64,000 nucleotides of DNA from Deinandra increscens subsp. villosa (GCA_039602395.1 JBCNJP010000006.1:11210952-11274951); one strand, 5' to 3'; counted from the first letter of the stretch, positions 12,343 to 25,268 are shown. The notes: generated by a model from the sequence alone, not told the origin. Numbers and translations are program-made.

Positions 12343-14903
12343 TATTCCCCCTTGACTGATGTTTTCAAATCTGTTCAACTGCTGAAGAATCGCTCTGTCA
12401 TACATCTTCAATGAGAAACTGATAGACCGGAGACAATCTGTTGTAGAGATTCCCCCTCTGAATAAGCTTTTTCTGTTCTTATTGCTCCAGTTGAGATCCA
12501 AGTGTTCCACTCACTCGGTTCACACGATCGGGTACAATACTAAGAAAATGATGAACATCAGAGTCACAACCGCAACAAACTGAATCAGATAAACCAGTCA
12601 ATCATCGAACATGCTCTAACTCCAGATAATCGACCCGATAATCCAGTTCCATAATAATTCCTCCTATTTCTCTAAATCTCGCCAAAAACATCATGTCGGA
12701 AGCGTAAAAATCAGATGCGGAGAGTCGAACCGTCGCGATCGGTTGCCTAGAGAAACCGGATAAATAATCTTGAAATCGGACAATCTCGTGAAAAACCAGA
12801 AATCAGATGCTGACAGTTGTGAATAATCCGCGTGACTGAGGTTGGATGCAAAAATAAAGATAAAGTGTCAAATCTGTGAAAATTTGAGATCCCGAGCGAA
12901 AATAATCATAACCGGAGTCTTCGTAATTTTGGGCGAAGAAAAACGAGCTCGGAATAAAATTCCGTGAAGATTTCTGAGAAATACCGGTTAAAACGACTCA
13001 ATCTGAAAAATTCCGTCAATTTTTGTCAAGGAACGGCTTCTCGAGAGATTTAATTGGAATATTCCACAATTTAACTGAGATTCCAGTTAATCCGGTTAGC
13101 TGACATCAGCTAAAAATAAACCGTGAGACATAACGGAAAAAGCTACATCAATAACCGGATATTAAAGCTAACCCGTCAGTGGTCGATAGCAAACGCGCGC
13201 GTGACGCCAATAAACGAGAACCCCAATAAATAAATAGAATAAATCCATGACCAATAAAAAATTTCCGCAATTCCATTGAGCATTATCTCGTAAGTCTCGT
13301 TGAGAAACTAATAAGAAAATGCTCGTATTTAACGAAATAATGCTAAAAAATATATTAGTAGTGAAAAAATCTCTCAAAGTAACACAATCCGTGAGAATTG
13401 AAATCCACCAATCAGATTTCAACTAATAAGAGCATCCAACGGTTGGAAACAGGTTGATCCAAGGGATGAAACTCGCGATCTGTGTCAAAGGCTGACAGCC
13501 AATCGGAAAAATAACAATAATTGATCCAACGCACTAAATAAATAGGATCTGACGGCTGTAGGTATTAATCCGTGTGAGGCATCTCTGGGCCAATGAGGGC
13601 GCGCCAGCATTAAAGCACTCAACGGTTCTTTATGCACAGCTGGTCTCACGAGACTTACATGCAGCCAATAGGAGAACCCTAGCATTTATCTCTCAACGAT
13701 TTCTCTAATCAGCAGGGGCCCACCATTCTTTCCACCATTAAAAAATTGACAAACAGTAATAGGGTTGTGTGCCTGCCGACAAGGAAAGAGCAATAAAATT
13801 CCCTTACAGCCAATCCCTTTACGACATGTCATTGTCTTCTCCTCAAATCGTCCGAACAGCCCAAACCCGAAATCAGTCGCCGGAGTTCATAAAAAACTCA
13901 TCGGAAAAACGTGTTTCGACTATAACTCGCATGATACTTGTCCAAATCCATCGAATTTTATACCGTTGGACTCGTGGTTCAGTCCTCTACAACTGTAGCC
14001 GATCAAAAATCTCTAAAAATGCCTCGAACGAAGACCCAGAAAACAAGTCCGCTAGCCTTCTTTCAAGTTCGCTAAAAAACTGCAAGTTCGCTAAGAGGCA
14101 GGAGAAGTTCGCTAAGCATAGCAGCAAGTACGCTAAGCTCAGAAGTCCGCTAAAGCAAACAAGTTCGCTAAGCTCACGAGAAGTTCGCTAAGGCAATCTT
14201 CAAAGCTTCAAAACACTTGAATAAATCTGGGAAAATGAAGAACAATAAGAACACATACTTGATGATCTTCGAATCTGTCTCGAAAATGAAAGGAGAACTC
14301 GAAATGATGCATGAAATGTGATAATAATCCGTTGATGATGTTGTTGTGGCCACCAACAACCCATAAACAACAACAAATCAGATCAAAGAAGCCCCCAAAA
14401 TCTGAAAATCTTCAAGAACAAGAAAAACACCAAGAACACACACTAAGTGTGTGTTTTTTCAGATATGTCAAAACGGTTGAGATTCAGACGAAATGGATGC
14501 TTCCAATGGATCCGGAACGCATTTTCCACTGAGAATCATACCTCACTTCATCCAAATCCATGAAGAAAAACCCAGAAAACTCAGAATCAAAGCTCAAACT
14601 CTTCAAAAACCCCTAAAAACGAGAAAAAACTCAACAGTTACGAATTTTCTGCTCGGATCTTCATTTCTTCAACTGATTTGAACCTTTGGAGCATGAAATC
14701 ACATCTAGACGAACCCAACAACATGAATCTATCATCAGATTCATCCAGAAATCATCCAACAGCTCCAAAATAAGAAAAATAGAAGAAAAAATCTCCAAAA
14801 TGAGTTTTCAAATCTTCACCTTATTCAAGCTCAAAATCAAGATTCGAGTGACCAGATTCATCGGGTGATAAAATCTTATCGGTTACCTCGCTCTGATACC
14901 ATT
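12343..14903 (-). mobile_element. internal region 2 of the tandem LTR element (non-coding)
   Basis: This 2561-bp region is homologous to internal region 1, with the same PPT and PBS layout (PBS complement at 14889-14901). The AAGTTCGCTAAG array is at 14045-14195. ORFs such as 13769-14191 (140 codons) differ from those in unit 1 and look fortuitous. Confidence 0.8.
14045..14195. repeat. AAGTTCGCTAAG motif array (about 8 units)
   Basis: This is the counterpart of the array at 10856-10990, with different spacing and some variant units (AAGTCCGCTA, AAGTACGCTA). Confidence 0.85.
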
Positions 14904-16819
14904 TGTAAGGACCGATTTTCACGTCAAGAATCTCGATTGTGAGCAAGAACGAGGGTTAGATTCGAAAACCCGAGACGCTGAAGATGGAGAAGAATCTAGG
15001 AAATCAAAACACAAGAAAGATGATGAATTGGTTGAATGACTTCATTAGTCGAATGATTACAACAACGAAATCATGACAACATGTCACACCCCGGTCAACG
15101 GTATCCGGTGTGAGCGAGAATGGAATCATAGTCGAGGATACATAGAACAACATCTAATACATTTAAAACTTCATAAAACATTAATTCATTGTATTGCAGC
15201 GGAAAGTGATAGTGGACAATGATAATGTCTTACATTGAAAATAAGTCTTAAATTAATATTAAAAACATTGAACGGTTTATTAAGATAGTCGGGACTATGA
15301 CTCCGTAAGCAGGTCCGATAGCATAGATAAGCCCCATTTGCATGTCCTCCGGTGTTTGCATCAATTACCTAAGAAATCATGAGTTTAAAAGGGTCAACAT
15401 AAAGTTGGTGAGGTTCACAGGTTTAGGATTTATCATTTAAACATTTGTAAAACAGTTTTCAGTATACTTAAATATTACATGGGTTTATCGTTGTGGATGT
15501 ATGAGCTCACTTTGAACCTTGATTTCAAATACTAACGGTTTACCCACCCAAGCATCTCTTGCCCTGAGATGTTAAACAGAGTAGAATAACTGACGTGTAC
15601 CCCCATACAATCCGAAGTCAGAACTGGAGCTACCAGTTAGGGTGGGGTTGTCAACCCAAATAGATCTATTCACTAGCTATCGTTTCGTACAGAAATAATT
15701 GAAATCAATTAATGGTGGGATACGGTTGTACAAACGTTTATAACGATAATGTACCAAATTGGGCAATCAGTAAGAGAACAAGTAGTCATACGGCTAACAG
15801 ATAAACCATAATATTAAGTAAAAAGCATTTAACAGATTTCATGATTTCTCCCCCAAAGTATAAAACAGTTAAAAGGAAAAGGGGCCGTGAAACTCACTGA
15901 ATCAGCAGGTAAGCAGAAATTTAGCAGGATAGGACCAGTAGCACGTAACGTCCTAAATAATTAAATAAACATATGCATAAGGTCTTTGATCATTTGAGTA
16001 ACATAAGTCACCCAAGTGATATCGGTCAAGTCTTGACGTTTTAATCCCGTTTGTATACGTTTGAAAACCCGTTAGCTTGTATTCATTAAATAAATACTTT
16101 CATGATTATTTATATTTACGTTCAATAAATATAAATAAGGAATCATCATTTAATAACTAAATCAAGTATTGAACATCGAGTTAAAATAATAATGTTTATT
16201 ATTATTTTCATGAGTTCGTTATAATTATCAAAATAATTATGACGTTTCCACAAATAATCTCTCGTTCGATTATTTATAAATTGGGAAGAATATTACACAA
16301 GTTTTTCAAATAATAACCTTTATTATTTTACTTGTAAAAACAGAGTCTTTTTAGTTAAAAATTATAGTTATTAATTTATAACTATTTTAACTAGTTAAGA
16401 AAAGTCTTGGAAACTTATAAATAAGTATTTGTTTAAATAATTATTTATTTGTTAAGTTGTCTTTAAAAATATTTATTTTTAAAAACGTCATGAAAGCATA
16501 TAAATATGTTATTACTTGGACTTATACGTTTTTCTCTTAAAACGTTTATGAAAGTCGTGTCTTTGGATAAACTTATTTATCCGAAGTTATCGCGTATATC
16601 ACCGTATTGGTCCCGGTTTTATTACTACGCAACGTCTAAATGTTTAGATTGTTTTGAGTTAACAAAACGATTATGAAAAATCCATCAAGTCCTCCAACAT
16701 GTAAGACTTGTATTTATTTTTATAAAAATGATTTATTTTTATAAAAATCTTCATTTATTCATAAAGACAAAGGCTAGATTTTGTTGCCTTTTATAGAAAT
16801 TCAAGAATTCCTAAATGTT

Positions 16820-19800
16820 TTTTTTTTGAACGGCGGAGATATATTAAAAAAGGAAAACGATGGCCACTAACAAGGCGCTAGAGACCACCGCCCCGAAAGG
16901 ATTACAAGCGGAAAGAAGACCACTCAAACCAACTAAACGAGTGATCTTTACAACGATTAACATACCATAAAAAACTCCTATTCTTAATATCCGAGAAAAC
17001 ACGATCGATTGAAGGAGTTCTTTGATTGAAGATCGCCGAATTACGTTCCAACCAAATGCACCAACACCCGGTAAAAATGATAGTTTCAATCGCCATTTTC
17101 TTCCATTCCGAGCACTGCAGGCCATTGACAATCTTGAAAAGATCTCTAGTCTCAAGAGCAAAGAACATAGGAAGCTTGCACCATTGAGCAATTAGAGACC
17201 AAACGGTGTTAGTAAAACCACAACCAGTGAATAGATGCAACGAATTTTCCTGAGCTTCCAAGCACAAAACACACCGGGGATCAGCGATGGGAATGTTACG
17301 AAGGGACAGCCCGTCTTTAGTCGGGAGACGGTCAGCAACAGCACGCCAACAAAAATGATTAACTTTAATCGGGACAATCTGGTTCTAGCAGAAAGGGACA
17401 GGCGCACCTGGGGACAGAGCTTCCAGAATCATGGATTTAACAGACTTGACCGAGAACAGGGGCTGAGATGAATCGATCCAGCGCCAACCATCGCTGTCAG
17501 GAGTAATGAGGCTTTCCAAATCGATGTTGTACTTAGATAAACCTTTGCAAGACTTAACAATCTCCTTCCAAGTTCCAGAGATATATCGATTGAGGGGGAA
17601 AAATTGTGAAGAGCCAGGCCGGCTATGAATGCAATCAATAACTGTATTCCATAGATGGTTTTGTTCCGTCTTCAACCTCCAAGCCCATTTAGCTAGAAGA
17701 CCTTCATTGTGAACGTGAAGAGGCAGGATACCCCAGCCACCATCCATTTTTCTGCTCAGAATTTTATCTTTCCCCACCCAGTGTATCCTTCTACGATTAG
17801 CATCTCCTCCCCATAAAAAGTTCATCCTGATTTTTTCCAAGGAATTTAGCACACCTTTAGGAGCCCGGAAAAGGGAGAAATAATAGGAGGGAAGAGCGTC
17901 CAGGACAGATTTAATGAGGGTGAGTCTGCCCCCGATAGAAAGAAATTTGCCTTTCCAAGTTGCTAACCGATTTTGAAACACATCGATGATTTTACTCCAA
18001 TTAGCTTTCCTGTTCATATTAGCACCTATTTTAAGCCCAAGGTAGTCATAAGGAAGCTCGCAGACCTTGCAACCAAGAAAAAGAGCGCTGCTATTAATAT
18101 CATCGATGTCAACGTTGATCCCAGAAAGCCCGCACTTGTTTATGTTGACCTGCAGCCCAGAAGAAAGGAAAAAACAGCGCAACAAGCGCCTAAGATTGAG
18201 GCAGTTATGCCGAGACCACGCTCCAACAACCATGACATCATCAGCGAACATGAAATGAGTTAGACAGGGACCATTACGGGGCAAAGAAATACCGTGGAAG
18301 ATCCCCAAGGAAGTAGCTTTGTTCATCATCCAATGGAAGGCTTCCATTGCGATGATGAACAGAAAGGGGGATAGAGGATCGCCTTGACGGAACCCCTTGA
18401 ACCCGTAAAATTCACCCGAGGGAGAGCCATTAATCAAAACGGAAGAACGAGAAGCCTTTAAAATGCCTTGAACCCATCTTCTCCAAGTACTAGGAAAATT
18501 CATTTGCTCCAAGATCTCATCCAAAAAAGCCCAATCAAGAGAATCGAAGGCTTTATTAAAATCAATTTTGAAAAGGAGAGCACTTAATTTCGATTTTTTC
18601 AACCAAGATAACACCTCGTTTAAGATTAGAGGGCCATCTACAATATTACGGCCCGCCACAAACGCCATTTGATTGAAAGAAATGATTGAATCCATGACAC
18701 CCTTGATCCTATTTGCCAAAACTTTGGAAACGATTTTGGGAATGCTACCAAGCAGGGTAATCGGGCGGAAGTCTCCAAAAACCAAGGGGTCTCTAACTTT
18801 TGGGATGAGGAAAATAAATGAGGAAATACAACAGTGACTTAACGTCCCCTCCTTATGAAACATAACAAGAATGTTAAAGATATCCATCCCAAGAACATCC
18901 CAAAAGTGCCGAAAAAATCTAAAATTAAACCCGTCGGGGCCCGGGGCCTTATCCGCGCCACAATCCCAAACCGCCTGTTTGACTTCGTCCATAGTGAAAG
19001 GAGCAATGAGATTGTCAGAATCAGCGGAGGAAATTCTGTTAATCCCCACACAAGTCATACGAGGTCTCGAGGTATCCCCCTTACAAAACTTGCTTTCAAA
19101 GAATTTTTTGGCTTCCTCTTTAATTATGACAGGATCGGAGATCCAATCAGCACCCACCCGGATCCCGTTTAAGCGATTTTTACCATTTCTAGAGCCCACA
19201 TAAGCATGAAAGAAGGACGAGTTCTCGTCGCCAAATTTCGCCCAACGAATACGGGCCTTTTGAGCCATATCTTTTTTCTTGATTGTCTCCAAATTGTCCA
19301 ATTCACATCTGGCTTTACTCCATAAATCTGATTCAATGTCCGAGAGGGGCTTAGATTCAGCAACCTTGTCCCATTTGGAACATTCCAATTCCAATTCTTT
19401 ACATCTTAACTCAGTGTTGCTCCGAAGGTTCCTGCTCCATGTTTTAATAACCTCTTTGATCTTCTTGAGTTTAGCATGAAGCACCTGATCAGGTTTACCA
19501 GTCCCCGAAGTCGAGCCGATCGCCTCTAAGACTTTATTTCTCAGCTCTGGGTGAGACAACCAGGAGGAGAAAAATCGGAAGGGGATGGGGACGAAGTCCC
19601 GGGTCGATGTTTTCAGGATGATCGGGCTATGATCGGACCACAATCTTGGAAGAGCCTTAAACTCAGCGTTTGGCCATTTCTGGAAGAAACCCCCACACAC
19701 AAGAATCCGATCAATTTTTGAAAAGTTCTTGCCATTACCATAAGAAAAGGTGAATCTTTGACCGCCCATATTATATTCCAATAACCCGGAGTTCGCAATG

Positions 19801-20108
19801 AAACTGTTGAACAGATGCGCACCTCTGGCGCAGAATTTAGAGAACCTTCGATCTTCCTTACACCTGACTTCGTTGAAATCGCCGGCGAGGATCCATAATC
19901 CCGGTTTGCTGTCAATGTAACTAGACAACGTATTCCACAACGAAAGCTTGCTCCTGATCGATTGGGGGGCATAGATGTTGCAAATATTGATCTCCATATG
20001 ACAGCCCAGATTGACCCGAGGCAGCCACAGCCTCCCAACCCATCTCTCTGTTCCCCCAAAGATCCCTGATTGGAAGACGAGAAATCTCTAAGCACATAGA
20101 TTCCTCTG
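16820..20108 (-). mobile_element. L1-type LINE, 5'-truncated
   Basis: An identical 16-bp target duplication (AGAATTCCTAAATGTT, 16804-16819 and 20109-20124) flanks the insertion. The plus-strand T run just inside the left end is the poly(A) tail of a minus-strand element. The element starts within the endonuclease domain, so ORF1 and the endonuclease N-terminus are absent. It interrupts the solo LTR and is the youngest layer of this nest. Confidence 0.9.
16902..19997 (-). pseudogene. LINE ORF2: endonuclease-reverse transcriptase-zinc finger, with one premature stop
   Basis: Going from the N-terminus, the 870-codon part (17385-19997) holds the C-terminal half of an exonuclease/endonuclease/phosphatase domain (IYAP, GDFNEV, SDHSPI). 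A non-LTR reverse transcriptase follows (FKIDFNKAFDSLDW, GFRQGDPLSPFLF, FADD catalytic motif), then the plant LINE thumb region ending in SVKSV. A TAG stop at 17385-17387 sits where relatives usually have tryptophan. The same frame stays open beyond it to 16902 and encodes the zf-RVT region (CVLCLEAQENSLHLF). Upstream of 19997 the endonuclease continues in another frame (LWGNREMGWEAV, about 20040), so a deletion or frameshift also lies near 20000. The element cannot be autonomous. Confidence 0.9.
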
Positions 20109-20421
20109 AGAATTCCTAAATGTTATAATAAATTCAAGTAATGATTTGATATAAATGATGTCTTGCTATTTTTAGATGAAAGTTTATAAACTCTTTTAAC
20201 AAAAAGGGAAAGTTTTTAATAAAAGAATGTTATGGTTTTTATCCAAATGTTTAATTTTCCAAGTTGTAGGTGGATTTTATAAAAATGAATTGTGTCAAAG
20301 TCTTCTAACTTTTATTTATTTTTATTAACCCAAGTAGTTTAAATAATCATGTGACATGATTATTTTTAGTGTTTTCATTAATTATTTTTATAAGTCCTCT
20401 ACTTATTTAAGTCCAAATCCA

Positions 20422-20594
20422 CTAACACATTTTATGTGTTAGGACCAATTTAAACAAGTAATGTAACATAAATATATCTACTAACACTTTTATGTGTTAG
20501 GACCAAATGTAGATAAATATAAGACAATCTACTAACACAATTTGTGTTAGGACAATGGAGATTTAAATAACAATCTACTAACACATTGTGTTAG
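20422..20594. repeat. array of four short CTAACACA/TGTGTTAG hairpins
   Basis: Four near-palindromes, each CTAACAC(A)-AT-rich loop-(T)GTGTTAG, occur at 20422-20442, 20481-20500, 20532-20550 and about 20577-20594. Most are followed by GGAC. They lie inside the Tekay-type LTR. Confidence 0.8.
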
Positions 20595-22572
20595 GACTAA
20601 TAAATATAAACATGTATAGATTGTTAGTTAACATTCATGATTTAATTTATATGAAGAGGCTTGGGTTTTGTTTAAATCAACTAACTTATGAAACCAAGGT
20701 TTCATATACATAAGATTCATGGTGCACACTTGTTACTTTCATTTTGATTTCACAAATGTGTTTCACCACACTCCTTGGCTATTTTTAAGTCTCAAAGACA
20801 CCAAGATGAGTGCTTGATCTTAGAAGAAAGGAGGTTAAAGAAAGGAGTTGTTGTTAGTTGATCAAACAAAACAAGCATTCAAAATTAAAAAGGAATAAGG
20901 ACTTGGTTTTTAGTTGTCAAGACTTAAGGCTATCATGGGGTGGTGAATATGTGAGAAATGTGAGTTAGAAGACTCACAAAAAGAAGCAGAGGAGGAAAAT
21001 CGGTGAAGGTGGCGGCGGTTCCGGCGGTCCGGCGGGGCGGAGTGGCGGTGGCGGTGGGTGGTCCGGCGGTGGTTGGCCGGCGGCGGTGGGTGGCTGTGGT
21101 GGCGGTTCCAGCCGGCTAGGGAGGAGAGGGAGAGAGTGAGTGTGTTGGTTTGGTTGGGTGCAAGGGGACCAAGGTGATCCTAATCTCCATTTTATAATCA
21201 AAAGGGAGATCATTAACCCATGGTTAATAATGTGTTGTCACTCTCTCAAGCCTCCTAACTTAAACCATGAGTAGGTTACTAATTTTTATAAACTTTATAT
21301 AAGATTAGAAGCTTTTATAAAATATGGAGGGGTTAGGAGTTTATAAAAATCATAACTTTTTAAAATATAACCCAAGTTTATTTAATCAAATAAAATGGTG
21401 GTTTTTATTTTTATAAAAGTTGTTGGTCCAAATTTTGTAAAAATATTAGTGGGTAAAAGAAAAGTTGGGTTAATCTTTATAAAAAGTTTTTGGGCTAAAA
21501 CAATTTAATTAAATTGTTTTAGAGTGGGCCGAAGCCCAATAATAAAGAAAAGGAAGGTGGGCCGAAGCCCATTACGGGTTTAGAAAGTGAACCGGGCCGA
21601 AGCCCGTTTGGTCCGATTATACGGTTGGGCCGAAGAAGGGGGAATGGGTCGGCGGTTCGGGTTGGGCCGCGAAGGGAATCGGGTTGGGTTTTTTGAATGG
21701 GCCACAAAAAAGGAGAACCGGTTTGGGTCGGTTTTGGCCCAATGCGTATCGGGCCACGGGTCGGGTTTCAGATTCGGTTCGGACACTCGGTGGGTCGAGG
21801 TGAACTTTCAGGTAAAGTTTCGGGTTTATTCGAGTTATTTTGGGCTTATTGGGCTTCTCTGGCCCAATATGTGAAACGGGTTACTCGTTTGGCTAAGTCT
21901 TGACAACGTAACATTTTTCATAACATTTTAAGTTCATAAAACGTTTTAATAGTTTATATCAGTTTGATAAAATATAAAATGTCAGATTTTATATTTAATT
22001 TCTTATTATTAAAATTCAATTTTAATAATATGAGACTTTCATATTTCACGGTTATTTAACACGAGATTTAAATCGGTTAATCATTTAACTAAACGTAGTT
22101 AATCATGCGGTTAGAAATCAGTAATTCACATAATTATCACGTAATAAAAGTCAACAAAAGTCAACGGAGAGAGGATTTGACCTGATTTTTGGACCGGGTG
22201 TCACACAACAACAATCTCTCTCTAGAATCCATGACTCACTCTCTCTCTCTCTCTCTCTAGAATGAAATCTCACACCACTCTACAAGATTTCATCATCTCC
22301 ACACTCAGAGACTCTTCTTGTAATGGGGCACCCTCACTATATATAGTGAGGGTGCCTAACAAGTGAAAAACATAATAACTGAACAAAATACAATTAAAGC
22401 AAATAACATAAATATTAATTAAATCAAAGTTGATTTAATTAATCCGAAGCTTGACTCGCTCGAACCGATCTTCCGTTGACTTTTACGTTGATGGTTGACT
22501 CGGACGGTAGACTTATCTAGAAAACGGTCTTCGGTCCAATCTGCAAGCCTCGATCATCACAACCCGCGTCTC

Positions 22573-24475
22573 TGAATCATTTCACATGGATTCTTCGGTC
22601 GAATGCTTCGGTAAACAGATTTGATGGCGTCAGTCACATAGATTTTAGTTCTAACAATATGGGCGGAGGAATGCGGTGGGGATGATGATGAAACTGGCCG
22701 GTGAGGTGTTTGAGTATGATAATTAGGTGTCGGTGGTGGATAACGGGGCGATGAGAGTTGAAAAATATAAGGACTAATCTTTATTAAAACTACATAAATA
22801 GTCCCTATATTTATATATATTACAATAGGAATTGGGATGTTGTGACACAAAAGTCACTATTCATATCTAGGGCCAATAGTTGTATGACACGTGGCCACAC
22901 GTTAGGCCATGTGGTGACACGTGGCAACGTGCTACGTGTCATATCTAGGCCAATGCTTTTGCGACACGTGGTCATGTGTTATGCCACGTGCACGTGTGGC
23001 ATGGATTCTTTGAATCATTTCACATGGATTCTTCAGTCGAATGCTTCGGTAAACAGATTTGATGACGTCAGTCACATAGAATTTAGTTCCAACAATATGG
23101 GCGGAGGAATGCGGTGGGAGTGATGATGAAACTGGCCGGTGAGGTGTTTGAGTATGATAATTAGGTGTCAGTGGTGGATAACGGGGCGATGAGAGTTGAA
23201 AAATATAGGGACTAATCTTTATTAACCTACATAAATAGTCCCTATATTAATATATATTACAATAGGAATTGGGATGTTGTGACACATAAGTCATTATTCA
23301 TATCTAGGGCCAATAGTTTTATGACACGTGCCCACACGTTAGGCCATGTGGTGACACGTGGCAACGTGCTACGTGTCATAGCCAATGCTTTTGCTACACG
23401 TGGTCATGTGTTATGCCACGTGCACGTGTGGCGACACGTGGTCACGTGTCATATCTAGGCCAATGTTTTTGCGACACATGGTCACGTGTTAGTCCACGTG
23501 TCATGTAAAAGTGGTATTTTTTCAATATATATTATAATAGGAATTGGGATGTTGTGACACATAAGTCACTATTCATATCTAGGGCCAATAGTTTTATGAC
23601 ACGTGGCCACACGTTAGGCCATGTGGTGACACGTGGCAACGTGCTACGTGTCATAGCCAATGCTTTTGCTACACATGGTCATGTGTTATGCCACGTGCAT
23701 GTGTGGCGACACGTGGTCACGTGTCATATCTAGGCCAATGTTTTTGCGACACATGGTCACGTGTTAGTCCACGTGTCATGTACAAGTGGTATTTTTTTCA
23801 GACTTAAGCGCAGGTGGTTAACTTTTAGACCACTTTTAGAATTTTCGACTTTGTCACGGCGTTTTGAAAAATGGGTAATAGGCCACGTGTCATGTGTCAT
23901 GTACAGGTGGTATTTTTTTTAGACTTAAACGCAGGTGGTAAACTTTGAGGGTTTTCGACTTTGGCCATGGCGTTTTAGAAAATAGGTGGCCCGTTGTGAA
24001 GCGCGGGCGGGTCACCATCTTGTTTTGTAAATTTATGATACGTGGCCACACGTTAGGCCATGTGGTGACACGTGGCAACGTGCTACGTGTCATAGCCATT
24101 GCTTTTGCGACACGTGGTCATGTGTTATGCCACGTGCACGTGTGGCGACACGTAGTCACGTGTCATATCTAGGCCAATGTTTTTGCGACACATGGTCACG
24201 TGTTAGTCCACGTGTCATGTACAAGTGGTATTTTTTTCAGACTTAAGCGCAGGTGGTTAACTTTTAGACCACTTTTAGAATTTTCGACTTTGTCACGGCA
24301 TTTTGAAAAATGGGTAATAGGCCACGTGTCATGTGTCATGTACAGGTGGTATTTTTTTCAGACTTAAACGCAGGTGGTAAACTTTTAGGGTTTTTGACTT
24401 TGGCCACGGCGTTTTAGAAAATAGGTGGCCCGTCGTGAAGCGCGGGCGGGTCACCATCTTGTTTTGTAAATTTAC
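22573..24475. repeat. complex tandem duplication rich in CACGTG (G-box) sites
   Basis: The segment beginning in the last part of LTR 3 (22573) is repeated from 23011 (offset 438 bp). Parts recur from 23527 (offset 272), and the block 23785-24027 recurs at 24228-24474 (offset 443). I count about 30 CACGTG hexamers between 22880 and 24330, mostly within ACACGTGGC and CCACGTGCACGTG. Because part of the retroelement LTR end was duplicated, the array arose after that insertion. There is no coding sequence. Confidence 0.8.
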
Positions 24476-24820
24476 ATAATTAGTCTCTAATGTGCTAATT
24501 GACTGGAATACCCCTTTACTTAACAGAAACTTTTAACCCCGTTAGTCACAAGGACTCAAGTCACACAAAAAATGCAAACCACAGAGTGTTAGACGAAAAA
24601 TTTTCAACCTTTGGACTAAGATGGCAAAGGTTGGCAAACCATAAGGACGCAAATTGTAATTAACTCTAAAATTTATGATAATTTATGGTGACAATGAAAT
24701 CAGACAATGAACTTGCCTACCCGAGTTGCTTTGACACTTTGTTTAACTCATTGAGGGGAAAGGAAATTAAGACATTAGGAATATAAAACTGAAATTAAAG
24801 AGGAAATGAGAGGACTTGTC

Positions 24821-25268
24821 AATATTTAAAAACTGGTTTTTTTGTTGAACCGGAAAAGTGTCTGGGGCCGGTTCGGCCGGTTCGACCGGTTAGGGGATTT
24901 TAATATATATTTTTATAAATATGCTAATAAACTTGTACACTCCAACAAAAATAGTTAATATACAATTCTAATCCACTAAAAATAATACCAAATAGGTATT
25001 ACACAAGAAAATATAAGTTTTAAAGTTCATAAATAATAAAAAAAATAACAATAAAATATACACATATAATAAAAATAATTCAAAAAAAATAAAAAATAAG
25101 AAAATCGGTTGAACCGGACCGGTTTAACCGGTCAAAACCGAAAAAACCGACCAGTTGAATGCAGTCCGGTTATATAAAAAAAACGGATAATAAAAAAACC
25201 GGCATGATAACTAGATCACGATTGAACCGGTCGACCCGGCCAGTTCGAACCGGTTTTTAAAACATTGG
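24821..25268. mobile_element. probable MITE with AACCGGTTTT-type ends
   Basis: The left end (AATATTTAAAAACTGGTTTT) and right end (CCGGTTTTTAAAACATT) are imperfect inverted repeats. Internal CCGGTTCGACCGG blocks pair across the element. The core is AT-rich and non-coding, and no target duplication is clear. Confidence 0.5.

Larger units (their letters stand above)
15082..22205 (-). mobile_element. Tekay-type solo LTR with nested LINE
   Basis: The ends are TGTCACACCCCGGTC and GACCGGGTGTCACA, nearly inverted complements as in Tekay/Del chromovirus LTRs. They are flanked by a perfect 5-bp duplication, CAACA (15077-15081 and 22206-22210). There is no PBS, gag or pol between the ends. Without the nested LINE the unit is about 3.8 kb. 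The orientation is inferred from the motif 'gttggtgaggttcacagg' near 15403, which reads in the opposite sense in the LTR ending at 62977. It contains a GC-rich block (20990-21130) and a small hairpin array (20422-20594). The absence of an internal region points to LTR-LTR recombination. Confidence 0.75.
14904..22656 (-). mobile_element. LTR 3 (outer 5' LTR) of the tandem LTR element, split by a solo LTR
   Basis: It starts TGTAAGGACCG at 14904 and resumes at 22211, ending CTAACA at 22656. Removing the 7129-bp insertion plus one target copy leaves about 624 bp, the length of the other two LTRs. The outer flanks (AAATT before LTR 1, ATATG after LTR 3) do not match, so no target duplication is visible for the whole array. 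Confidence 0.8.

Noticed and set aside
18855..19203. Plus-strand ORFs of 105 and 110 codons
   Set aside because: They are antisense shadows of the LINE reverse transcriptase.
20974..21213. Proline-rich 79-codon ORF (minus strand)
   Set aside because: It is produced by GGCGGTGG-type repeats inside the Tekay-type LTR, a composition effect only.
22880..24330. CRISPR-like or plant satellite array from the regular CACGTG spacing
   Set aside because: Units are unequal and have no unique spacers; they are nested segmental duplications in a plant genome.
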